Assembly (NCBI RefSeq): GCF_000687475.1
Contig: NC_057317.1
Span: forward strand, 4,898,501 to 4,962,500
Direction: 5' to 3'
From: Ustilaginoidea virens
Lineage: Eukaryota; Ascomycota; Sordariomycetes; Hypocreales; Clavicipitaceae
Length of the DNA: 64,000 bases
Both the position numbers and the translations under genes were made by a program. Shown in pieces: positions 12,112-23,511 of the stretch (positions within the stretch are counted from its first letter, which is position 1; each line of letters opens with the position of its first letter). The notes beneath the pieces were generated by a model, which searched no databases, was not told where the DNA came from, and saw only the letters and a program-made list of their open reading frames with translations.

Positions 12112-14873
12112 GGCTGCGGTTCCATGCAGCAGAGGGCGGCGGTAGGGGCACGCGCGCGCTCCGGCGTTCCTTGTCTGGGCTGCTGCCTCGAGGCTTTGGT
12201 GATTGCCTGTTGGCAGAAGAGGACTTGGGTGATCGGGCTAGCGTGCGAGATCGGCCAGGAGGACGTGAACCGAGCGACCATGGCATTGACGATGTCTGGT
12301 GGTTTTGCTCGGGTCGCAAGGCACAGTGCACGGCGCACAGGGTAGTCCCGCCGTGCAGCAGCCCAGCCAAGTCGTGGCTCATCCATCCATGGCCTCGGCG
12401 GAGCTGCTGGATTCGGGCCCAACTCTGGGGTTAGGCGGCCATGGCATTGCCGGGACTTTTGACTCGCAGAGGCTGAAAGCCCCCGAGCGGTATCGGCATT
12501 TGCACCCATGGTGGCGCGATGGTTTACTATGGTTCGAAGGGTACATTCGCAGACTACCTACCTTAGGTACCTTGGTAGGTACCTAGGCACCTGGTATGCA
12601 TGGGGGGGGGCGGGCGACCCGTACCCATACCCGCACTGCGCGGCCCACTTGACACACGGGACGCAAATGTCCGCAGTTCAAGCGTCAAGCCGTAGCGACA
12701 TGTGAAAGATGGCCAGGGCTGGGCCCTGGGCAAGTGGAGAAGATGGCACTGGGTCTGGCCTGGTACTTCTTTGCGCGCAGTACCTGCCAGGTACCAGGTA
12801 GCTAGCTAGGTAGCTGTCAATAGTTGAGCCAGTTGAGCCGGTTGAGCCCAGGGAGAAATTTAGTGGTCGGTCATGTCTTCTGCACCAGACCGCTGCAACG
12901 AACATGGGCGCAGTTGACAAGCCTGTGCTGTGCTCAGATCAATCAATACCAGTTGACATCTTGATGAGCCATGTCGGCGGCATCCAGTGCTCAACTCTGC
13001 CGTCGTCTTTTTCCAACTCCACGAGGCTCGTTTTGAATCCAGTCAATCGACATTCCCCGTGGTCCATCGACGACGACGACACGATGCAGGCGCGCCATTG
13101 TCGCGGCAGCCTTGGGTGGCGTACCGAGGAAACCTATGCTAAGCTGCCTGCCTGGCCTGCCTCATCCAGAGCCCTCTCGGTTGAAGATGCAACCGCTGGC
13201 CTGTACTCGGTAGAAAGAGAAGGATTGAAAGCCAAGGTCGCACAGCTCCAGTCGGCCGGTTGCCCGCCTGCGCGGTCCAGTCTAGTCCGTATTTCCAAAC
13301 AAGCAAGGACGCTCTCTCTGTTCCAAGTGGCCTCGTGCCCACCCAGCAGCCCCCCTTCCCCCTGACTGATGATACGTGAGCCCTACGCCGGGAAAAGACT
13401 CTTCTGTCGTGCTCATGCTCGTGCTGCTCAAACTGTGGAACCTGGATGCCGCCCAAAACTCCGTGCCGTCGATCCATGCAGTTTCTGCTTTCAAAGCCGC
13501 ATCTCCGCAGCCTTTGGTCTAAACATCTAATCAGCCGGAAGAACCATCACCAACACGCTCCCCTGCTTCCCACATGGCACCAGATGGGCCGACTGTCTCC
13601 CCCGTAGCAAATTGATCGTTGCCGCCTGCTCTGCGGCCGCTGACCCCAAGAGCCAAGAGCCAAGGGCCAAGGTACACCGAAAGCTAAATCATCCGGCTAC
13701 AGCTGCTGGTGCAAACTTTTGCAAAGCCCCCGCAGGCCAACCACCTTGCATTGACAATTGACAGCAGCATATGTCCAGTTCTGGTCGCAGCCTGGCAGCA
13801 AGCGTTCAGCGCAGCAGCATCAGTCGCAGCAGCAAGCAGCATCAAGTCAGCAGCTGCTGCAACAACCTTGTTCCACCCCCGCATTGGAATCTGGCATTGG
13901 CCATCTGCCTGGCGTCTGCCAAGCTGGCCCCCGAGGTTTTTCCCTGGCACCAGACGCTTGCCACTTGACGCTTGCCACTTGCCACTTGCCAGTTGCTACT
14001 TGCTACATACTTGCTGCTGCCCTTTGAAAAAGTTTAACGCTCAGAGAGCCACCTAGCGAGCGGGTCTGGGTTTGGTTTAGTGCGAATCTATCATATCCTG
14101 GCACGTACTATGCTTGCAGGCTGCTTATACATATGCCTGACGTCGACGTCGTCGTAATTCGCCGCCCACAGTTCTCATCCATCACCCCCCCCCCCCCCCC
14201 CCCCCTCCTTCCCGTTGTCGACGTTTCGAGCATTGACTTGAGACGTGTCGTTCTTCCCAACTACTTCATACCTACCTCCTACCTGCCCAACCCATCACCT
14301 GCGCAGGCAGGCCAGTTCGTACCTTTTCTCCGCGCGCGCCTCCCCCCCCCCCTCCCTCTCCCTCGCCGCCGCAGTCCGTCCACCAGACCGAACCGCCCGC
14401 CGCATCTCCGGAAAGGCTGCACTGAGCCCCCCGTCAGCTTCAGACGACTTGCGATCGAAAACCCACGAGATAACGCGATAACACATTTTGCTGCCGATAC
14501 CGACCGACCACCTCGCTTCACCTCCCCCAACCCCATTCTCCGCGTGGCGCCGCGTCTGCCAGCCTTTCTTCTTGGCTGTGCGAGCCGTCAATTCGGGCGT
14601 TGCGAAGCTTGGTTTGGCCTCGTCTCGCTAGTTGCCTTCAAAATGGTAAGAGACACCCGGCAGAATCTGACGGGGGTAGCATCGTCGCTAGTCGCTACCA
14701 GACGTGATGAGCTGCACCTTCCCTAAAGCTGTCACCTGGCCATCATCTTGTCCCAGCTGCGTCAGGATCTCTGCAATTTCCCTGTGCCTCCCGAAGGAGA
14801 GAGCCTTTGCTTCAAATTGCTTGTTTTCTGCCGGCCGAGCTTTGTTTGGATTCATCTGCCTTGCGGCCCGCGC

Positions 14874-14911
<38 letters not shown>

Positions 14912-15329
14912 CCATCACCATCACCATCATCACCATCACCATATTTTTTTTTCTTTCGGCACGAAACTACCCTCCGGCAGCCATTGTCTCGATAGTATCT
15001 TTCTTACCCACCTGCTTTGCATCAAGCGTCAAGCGACGGCAGAGCAAACAATTGCTTAGCCACCGAATACCCATGCCAACAGTCCCGAGGCGTTTCGAGA
15101 CTCTTTCAACCTGTTGCCAGCCGTTCAACCCGTGTCAGCTAGCTGATAATTTTCCTCTTCTTGCGGTTCTTTGCACACGGCCTCGCAACACAACCCCATC
15201 GTTTCCCTTTTCTCTTCCGAGTCTTGGCCCGCAATGTTCTGTGGCACTCGTTATCTTAGTCACCGTTCCAAGTTCAGAGCTGACAGGGTTCCCAAAAATC
15301 AGAGCTACAATGTCGACTCTCCCAACGAG
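12112..15329. other. Long divergent intergenic region between kinase and USP7 gene
   Basis: 3.2 kb with no supportable complete gene. It contains GGTACC/CCTAGG palindrome clusters at 12550-12590 and 12780-12815, short tandem CTTGCCA-type units at about 13965-14010, a run of 21 C at 14185-14205, and a CAT/ATC repeat at 14873-14942. An ATG followed directly by a GTAAGA donor at 14643 may be a tiny first exon of the USP7 gene (see that entry). Much of 14100-15300 is therefore probably its leader and first intron. Confidence 0.5.
14873..14942. repeat. CAT/ATC trinucleotide repeat
   Basis: About 23 nearly perfect trinucleotides, first ATC and then a CACCAT variant. It lies upstream of the USP7 coding region and inside its possible first intron. 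The histidine-rich ORF it creates has no start or downstream context that supports translation. Confidence 0.85.
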
Positions 15330-18300
15330 ATGGTGGTGGACACGGATGACTATGTCGGCATCGTCAATGGTCCCGACAAGGAATCTGTTGCCATCATCAA
15401 CCCAGATGGCCTCGACCAGAGCGATTCAGACCAACAGCTGCAGGACCTTCCCTTGGCAAATGACTGTACGTTGACGCCCTTTGACCCAGCTGTTTCCACC
15501 TCGACGTCATGGCGCAGAACAAGACGACGACGCATTCTGCTGACGCACAATCATTAGACGAGGCTATGAAGGAACTTGCCCTCACTCCGCTGTTGGACGA
15601 ACCCAAGGTTCTCCAAGATGCTTACAACACCTGGTCTGTTGAGAACTGGAGGAGCATGGGCAAGAGGGAGCATGGCCCGGTCTTCCAAGCTGGCGGCTAC
15701 CCATGGTACGTAGAACAGCTCTTCTCGATAGTTAGGCGGTATCGCTTGAAGTGAAAATTCATTGACCCATTCGCGTCTTGCAGGCGAATCCTTCTCTTTC
15801 CACACGGTAACAACACCGACCAATGCTCCATTTACTTGGAGCATGGTTTCGAGCCAGACGCCATACCCGACGACTGGAGCTGCTGTGTACAATTCGCTTT
15901 GGTGCTCTGGAACCCCAACGACCCGAGCCTATATGTCCATCACGCTGCCAATCACAGATTTACCAAGGAGGAAGGTGATTGGGGCTTCACCCGCTTTGTT
16001 GAGCATAGGAGGATGTTCAACGTGCCTTGGGAGCACGGCACTCGACCGCTCTGCGAAAATGATGCCGCCAACATCACAGCCTACGTTCGTGTCGTAGAGG
16101 ACGAGACTGGTGTTCTATGGCACAACTTCGTCAACTACGACTCAAAGAAAGAAACTGGTTACGTTGGCCTTAAGAATCAAGGCGCCACTTGCTATCTAAA
16201 TAGTCTTCTTCAGTCATTGTATTTCACTAATGCCTTTCGAAAGGTATTACCCACAAACCCCCTCCCCCCTGGCCCGTCCAATCGTTGTCAATTGCTTACA
16301 ACTTGACTAATGGCATCACCCAGGCTGTCTACGAAATTCCTACAGAAAATGACGAAAGCATGCAAAATTCTGCTTATACGCTGCAGAGACTCTTCTACCA
16401 ACTTCAAACCTCTGATCAGGCCGTCAGTACTAGCGAGCTCACAAAGTCCTTTGGCTGGGAGACCCGCCACATTTTCGAGCAGCAAGACGTTCAAGAACTC
16501 TCCCGGAAACTGATGGAGCGAATGGAGGAAAAAATGAAGGGCACGATAGCAGAAAACGTGCTTCCTCAAATGTTCAGCGGCAAAATCAAGACTTATATTT
16601 CATGTATCAACGTGGATTACGAGTCGAGTCGGATCGAGGACTTTTGGGATATCCAGCTCAACGTTAGTGGGAACAAGACCCTGCTGGAGAGTTTCCAAGA
16701 CTACATCCAGGTTGAAAAAATGGACGGCGAAAACCAGTACTTTGCCGGAGACGAGCACAAGTTGCAAGATGCCAACAAAGGTGTCATCTTTACCAGCTTC
16801 CCCGATGTGCTCCACCTACAACTGAAGCGGTTCGAGTACGATATCCAGCGCGACATGATGATGAAAATCAATGACCGATATGAGTTTCCCGACGTGTTCG
16901 ACGCTGCTCCGTACCTGATAGACGACGCCGACAAGTCTGAACCCTGGACATATCAGCTTCATGGAGTACTCGTTCACAGTGGCGACCTTAACGCGGGTCA
17001 TTACTATGCCTTCATCAAACCCGAAAAGGATGGCTGGTTCTATCGCTATGATGATGACAAAGTGACCAGAGCCACTTCCAGAGAAGTATTGGAAGAGAAC
17101 TTTGGAGGAGTGTATAGAACCCCCAACGGGACCCGCGCACCCCTCCAAAAGAAGGCTCCCATCGTTCGCCAGAATAGTGCGTACATGCTAGTTTATATTC
17201 GCCAATCGAAGCTGGACAAGATTCTCTGTCCGGTAGGAAAGAATGACATTCCTGAACATTTGCGTATGGCCATTCCCTGACTATTCCCTTGTTTCAAAAA
17301 AGCGCGGGAGCACAATCTGACCCATGACTCTAGAGCAACGATTTGACGAGGAAAACGCCCTGAGAGAGGCTCGGAAACGCGAACAGCGAGAAGCTCACCT
17401 TTACATGATGGTAAAAGTCATCACGAATGACACGTTCCGTTGCTACGGCTCTACCGACTTGTGTACTTTTGATCCAAACCAAGAAATTGAAGAATCCTCG
17501 CCTCGGACTTACCGCATTCGTCGGGCCATGACCGTGGAAGAATTCGCAAATCAGATTGCAGAGGACATGGGCCAAGAGGCGCGCAAGATACGGTTGTGGC
17601 TGATGGTGAATCGTCAAAACAAGACGATTCGCCCGGATCAACCGATCATGGACCTGCGCCCGACCGTAGAAGAGGTGTATAACCGAGCTGCGGCTCACCG
17701 TGACTCCAGTCTGCGCATCTGGGCCGAGGTTGCCGAGGAATTCGATGCGGATGGCGACCCCATCTGGCCGTCGTACCAGAGCCAATCGAATGGCATGGTC
17801 ATCAAAAACGAAACCATACTCCTCTTTCTGAAGTATTTCGACAGTGAAGAGCAGAAACTGCGCGGTGTTGGCCATGTCTATATTGGCAAGGAGAAGAAAG
17901 TCGAGGATTTGGTACCCCATATTCTGGAGAAGATGGGATGGGGCGAGAAACTGCCTGCAGATGATAAACTCTTGCTGTGGGAGGTATGTATTGCCTCTTT
18001 CCCCCCTACTTCTTCTACGGATTGCGAACTGCACTGTTACTGACTTTTGATCAGGAAATCAAACCTACCATGATCGAACCCTTAAAGCCCAAGCAGACAT
18101 TGAAGGTGGCTGAGCTACAAGACGGCGACATTATTTGCTTCCAACGATCTTCTGCGCGCCAGGCGGACAATGTGCAAGGGCAGGACAAACCTATTCAGGA
18201 AACGTAAGTTTGGACAAAGTTGCGAGGGCCCTTTTTTTTTTTCTTTGAAAACTCGATTTGCTAAATACTTCCAGGACACGCTCTTCGGATCGCTTTGAAG

Positions 18301-19514
18301 ATGCCCGCGAGTATTACGATTTCTTGGAGAACAAGAGAACCGTCAGGTTCCATCCTCACCCAACCAGATGTGACCAGGACCAATATCCACCCTTTGATCT
18401 TGTGCTCAACTCCAAGATCAACTATGACGTCTTGTCTGACCGAATCGGAAGCTATTTAAATGTACCTCCCACCCACATACGCTTGTGGACTGTCAATGCT
18501 ACGACCAATAACCCGAAAGCGCCTGTTCGACGCGGAACCAATCCCAGTTTGAAACAAATCTTAAACCCCATGGGATCAGGTGGACTCAACTCGAGTCAAA
18601 GAGGCGATGCTTTCTATTTCGAGGTGTTGGAAATGAGCTTGGCGGAGTTGGACACCCGAAAGAACATCAAGCTTACTTGGTTAAGCGAAGGTATCACCAA
18701 AGAGGTATGAAGCACATGCGGCTTGCTTAACGACACCTTGTGTTGCGCGTGCGAAGATTCACTAACATGGAAGTTTGGATAGGACCACTTTGACCTGCTT
18801 GTACCCAAAGTTGGCACTGTTGAAGATGTGATTCAGGCTCTGATAAAAAAAGCGCAGATCCCGGATGAGCAAGAAGGTGGCAGGATAAGAGTATACGAGA
18901 CAAGTTCAAACAGATTCTATCGGGAACCCCGACGTGACCACCCAGTCATGAACCTCAATGAATACACGCAGATTTATGCCGAGCGAGTCACGGAAGAGGA
19001 AGTGGCCGCCCCGGAAGAGAACTTTATCCAAGTTTTCCATTTTCAAAACGAAGTCAACAGGGTGCATGGTGTTCCGTTCAAGTTTCTATTGAAGGAGGTA
19101 AGTCTAGGCAAGCCCCAGGCTCATTAACCACCATCTGCCTTTGTTTCTACTTTATTCAACGTTGTGGCAACGCTTGTATTGGAAACAGCCAACACTCTGT
19201 TAGGGCGAGAAATTTGCCAACACCAAGAAGCGTCTTGAGAAACGCACCGGCTTGAAGGGGAAGAGCTTTGAGAAGATCAAATTCGCGGTTGTTCGGAGAG
19301 CAAACTACTCGAAGCCACAGTACCTCAACGATGGTAAGTCTCCCATCCCTTGTCTCTGCAGCCCATCCTGTCAGATGATGCCGGTTATTAACGTTGCGTG
19401 ATAGATGACGAGCTATGGAACTTGGCAGCACCGGAGGACGATTACCTCGGGCTGGACCACATAGACAGGACCAGATCGCTGAGAAACGGGGTTGGAGACC
19501 TTTTCCTGCGATAA
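15330..19514 (+). CDS. Ubiquitin carboxyl-terminal hydrolase, USP7/HAUSP type
   Basis: Predicted 1155 residues from ten exons: 15330-15465, 15558-15705, 15784-16243, 16324-17263, 17334-17983, 18055-18203, 18275-18704, 18783-19097, 19204-19333 and 19405-19514. USP7-type enzymes remove ubiquitin from nuclear proteins. A MATH domain (about 60-180) precedes the catalytic domain, where the Cys box [17 protein letters not shown] holds Cys231 and GHYYAF holds His474. Ubiquitin-like domains fill the C-terminal half, as in human USP7 and yeast Ubp15. The start is uncertain: in-frame ATGs lie at 15234 and 15330, and splicing an ATG at 14643 to an acceptor at 15302 would also stay in frame. Codon use is much less GC-rich at third positions than in the neighbouring asparaginase gene. 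Confidence 0.93.
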
Positions 19515-20542
19515 CGGACTGGCTTGGGACAAGGAGAATATCCCAAGATGGTTGCAAAGAGAGTGTGAATGTTTGTTGAGCCAGCTGGCGTCAAGGTTGT
19601 CCCAAAGGTGGTGCGCGTACATGTTTCGAGCGTGTGCGAGATGGTGGCCAAGCAAGAGTAGGGTAGACACACTGGATACACGGGGATATTCGGCTCTGAT
19701 GTTGATGAGCAGACAAAAGCTGTGCAATTTTGCCTTGGACTCGTAGGGAAAGGACACTACTACAGAATGGCGGTTGGCGGCTTCAAACGAGTATAGTTTT
19801 ATGATAGACGGGTCATTACATGAGCTCATGAAGGGGGGAGAGGGGGGGAGAATCACGGTGACTGGTGTTGCAAGATGGCGGCTACGGCGACTTTTGGTGG
19901 CTAATCGATGGCTTATTGGTGTGGTGACATGCGCAATGTGAAGAACCGGCATGTATGATGTGTGATGGGTCGGCGCCGCATTGTTGAGGTGGTGTTGTCG
20001 CACGCCTCGGACTTGCCAACGGATTCGTGATGGTGGATGGTGGATGGTGATGGTGATGGTGATGGTGGATAGTGGCAAGCCAAGAGCTGTAACGTGATGA
20101 TTCGGTCTGGGCTTTTCCGCTAGTCGGGATACCACGGCATTGTCAAGGTGGTTACGGGTTGAACCAGCTGATTTGTCTCAAGATTTGATTTGGAAGAAGA
20201 TGTGCCACGTGCCACGGGGTGGGTGGTGTGTGCAGGTATGATGGGAATTTCCCTGAACCATCAGATCAGCCACGAGACTATATAGGAAGGACTGTTTTGT
20301 GCCCGTCGACTACGAGAAAGAGGGACGATGCGGAGCGGGAGAGAAGGGGGAGAGGGAGGGAAAGGCTGTTTGTTGGCTAGAAAGGTGGTTGGGCAGATGC
20401 AAAAGTCCAGATTGGGCGGGTCTAAAGGACGGTAGTTTCTATTGAGATTTTTTAAGTTTTGGAGAGATGACGGCGTCTGTAGACGGCATGGGGGGAATGG
20501 ATGGATGGATGGATGGATGAACTGAGGGATGGATGGTAACCC
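19515..20542. other. Convergent 3' intergenic region
   Basis: 1.0 kb between the USP7 and asparaginase stop codons. It includes GGTGAT-type short repeats at 20035-20065 and GGAT repeats at 20497-20535, next to the asparaginase stop. The ORF on the minus strand at 19413-20135 looks non-coding. Confidence 0.55.
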
Positions 20543-22283
20543 CTAGGCGAGCTGCTCTCGGCGGTATTTGGCCAGGGGCCCTCGCTCAATCTCCTCGATG
20601 GACAAGTGAGCGCCAGCGGAGCGCAGCAGGCCCGCGCAGTCTTCGTTCCCGGACAGGGTGGCCAGGAACAGGGGCGAGTTGTCGGCGCGGTTCCGCTCGT
20701 GGACGCTGGCGCCGCGCTGCAGCAGGTCCAGCATGATGTCGCGGTTGCCGCTGACGGCGGCCAGGTGGACGGCCGTGTTGCCGGCGTAGTCGGCCGTCTT
20801 GAGGAGCTGGCTGCCCGGGCGGTCGAGGAGCTGCCTGACGAGGGCCGGCTGGTTGTTCTGGATGGCGTAGCCGAGGGCGGCGAAGGCGGCCTCGGCGGCG
20901 GTCAGGCGCGAGGCGGCGGCGGCTTCGGCGTCGTCGAGGGCGGCGGCGGGGTGCGAGAAGGTGGGGTGGGCAATCTCGGTCATTTCGCCGCGGAGGGAGC
21001 GGGACAGCTGGCGGGCGACGTGGTCGCGGGAGAGGCCGGGCAGGGCGAGGAGGTGGGACAGCTTGGCGAGGGCGGCCTCGGCGGTGAGGTCGAGGCCGAA
21101 GATGACGCCGACGCGGCCGAGCTGGGTGCCCGGGGCGTAGACGGGGGAGACGAAGCCGCTGACGCACTGGGAGACGTTGACGACGATGACGCCGCGCTCG
21201 ACGGCGGCGCAGACGACCTGGGTGAGGCGGCCGCGCGGCCCGCCGGGCACGTTGCCCATGCCAAAGGTCTCGAGGATGAGGCCGCGCAGGCCGGGCAGGC
21301 GGAGCACGGCGTCGACCATCTCGGGCCGGATGCCGGGGAAGACGCGCAGGCAGGCGACGTGGCTGGTGTCGAGGTGCTGCTGCTGGACGGCGAACTCGGC
21401 GATGCTGGTCGGGCGCAGCACCAGGGGCCAGTTGACCGTGATGCCGAGCCCGTTGACCTTGGCCAGGGGCTCGCAGTTGGGCGAGGCGAAGGCCTCGAAG
21501 GCGGCCGAGGACACCTTTGTCGTGCGGTTGCCGCGGTACAGCTTGTGGTGGAAGAAGAGGCCGACCTCGGGCAGGACAAAGGTGCCGGCGATGATGAGCG
21601 AGCCGAGCAGGTTGTCGACGGCGTCGGACTGGAGGGCGAAGATGGGGGCCTGGGAGCCGGTCAGGATGACGGGCTTGCCCAGGTTGGACATGATGAAGGA
21701 GAGGGCCGAGGCCGTGTAGGCCAGCGAGTCGGTGCCGTGGAGGATGACGAAGCCGTCAAACAGGTGGTAGTTTTGCTTGACGCAGTCGGCCATGGCGGCC
21801 CAGTCGGCGGCCGAGATGGACGACGAGTCGAGCAGCGGGTTGAACTCGAGCATGCCGTAGCGGATGTGGCGCTGGTGCGCGGTCGGCGGCGTGCGGAGCG
21901 AGTCGACCGAGATGAGGTGGCCCTGACGGTAGGCGGGCAGCTTGACTGGGGGGGGGGGGGGAGGGGGAGAGAAGAGGGCGCCGAGAAAGGGTTGGGGCTT
22001 GGGTGGTTAGGCGCGGGGACCATCCAGCATGTTGCAAAGGGGGTGTTCAAGGAAAGACGGATGACATGAATGGGGGGGGTAATCAATGCTCACCGTCCAG
22101 CCCGGACCGGTCGTTGAACGTCGGCCGGGGCGCCATGGCGCTCTCGAGGAAGCCCTCGCTGGGGGCGAGGCCGTCGGGGCCTTCCTGCATGCATATCGTG
22201 CCGCCGGTGCCGATGATGAGCACGCGGGATTCCGGCAGGCCGGCCGGCTGGTCGTGGTCGGGGAGAGCCTGCGCCGGCGACAT
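20543..22283 (-). CDS. Cytosolic L-asparaginase (type I) with C-terminal ankyrin repeats
   Basis: Predicted 530 residues from exons 22283-22094 and 21945-20543. It hydrolyses L-asparagine to aspartate and ammonia. The first threonine motif GTGGTI is at 25-30 and the second motif HGTD is at 133-136, followed by SLAYTASALSF. No signal peptide is visible, in line with a cytosolic type I enzyme. After the asparaginase domain (to about 390), the tail carries ankyrin-like repeats (NNQPALVRQLLD, GNTAVHLAAVSGNRDIMLDL, DNSPLFLATLSGNEDCAGLL), a fusion also known from animal and some fungal type I enzymes. The intron ends with a long C run directly against the AG, and 29 consecutive C lie about 16 nt upstream of the start codon. 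Third codon positions are almost all G or C. Confidence 0.93.
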
Positions 22284-22298
22284 GGTATTGTTTCTCGC

Positions 22299-22329
<31 letters not shown>

Positions 22330-23263
22330 AGCGGCTGCAGAAGCGGGTTGGAGGAGAACGAACGTTGCCCGATTGCAAAGGGGGGAACGAGGGGAGGGGA
22401 TCATAAAAAAGAAAGAGAGAAACGACTGGAGGGATTTGGCGGGAGGAAAAGGACGCGATGGCTGCTTGGCCCAGGGCATCGTTATCGTGGTCTGCGGCCG
22501 GCGCCGGCTTCAACGCCGAAGGTCGGCCTTGGACTCGTTTCAAGTCGATGAAAAACGTAAACACCAGACCGCTTCAGGGCGGGGCAGCTGGGTGCGGAGC
22601 GGCGATTGGACAGGCAGGGCCACGGCGGGGCCGGAGGGGCCTGGCGGGGCCTGGCGGGGCCTGGGATTGGATGGAATAGCGGTTGCAGGTCATGCAGGCC
22701 CGTCGTGCAGGCAGGTGCAGGCAGCCAGCCACACAGTACGCCTGGTACGAGCAAGTGCGTACGAAAAGCACGAGCAAGCATCGTCCGGGCAGCGCGAGCA
22801 CTACTACATACGTACGCCGTGCCTGGTCAATTCCCCGCACGGCCACTGGGTCACTCTTCGGCAGCCCCTTGCACATCCCGTCATTCCCTTGACATGACCC
22901 CGTCTGTGTCTCTCTAAATCGCATCGCCATCATTCGCCCGCAGAATCGCGACATCGCGGCATCGGGGCATCGCGGCATCCCGGCATCGACCTCGACCTCG
23001 ACCCAATTCGCATTCCCCGAAATTGCCCATCCCTCTCCTCCTGCTCGAGCCGCGTCTCCGGCCGTCGCTCGTCCCTACCGAAAATCCCCCCCCCCCCGAC
23101 CCGCCGCGCTTCTTCGCGCAAACCATCAATCCGTCAATCTACACATACACAACCCGCCTGACCACGCCAATGCCATCCTAAGCCTGGCTCGCCATTTCGC
23201 CATTTCGCCTCGACGCCTGACCCCTCCCCTGTCCGGATAACGTCTGCGGCCCATCACCATATC
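22284..23263. promoter_or_regulatory. Divergent promoter region asparaginase / BUR1
   Basis: 980 nt between start codons. It begins with the G29 run (22299-22327; C29 on the asparaginase strand). It also contains GGCCTGGCGG-type short repeats near 22636-22665 and a CATCGCGGCATC/GACCTC patch at 22945-23000. Short CT-rich blocks lead into the BUR1 start. No gene seen. Confidence 0.5.
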
Positions 23264-23462
23264 ATGGACCTCCCCCCCGATCCGACGCCGGATGGCACGT
23301 CCCCCCGGACTTTTGCCCTCGGCCATCTGCGGCCCAAACACAGCTTCACCGGGTGCTCGCGCATCTCCGACTACGAACTGCAAGGAAAGCTGGGAGAAGG
23401 AACGTTTGGGTATGACGGGACTCTGATGCCGCGGCCTGCCTCGCCCGGTTCGAGGGAATGCC

Positions 23463-23511
<49 letters not shown>

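Noticed and set aside
14748..15059. ORF with about 25 consecutive histidines
   Set aside because: Product of the CAT repeat, no supported start or splice context; it lies in the likely leader or first intron of the USP7 gene.
20606..22069. 487-codon plus-strand ORF over the asparaginase gene
   Set aside because: Antisense shadow caused by extreme third-position GC; Gly/Asp/Val-rich without protein character.
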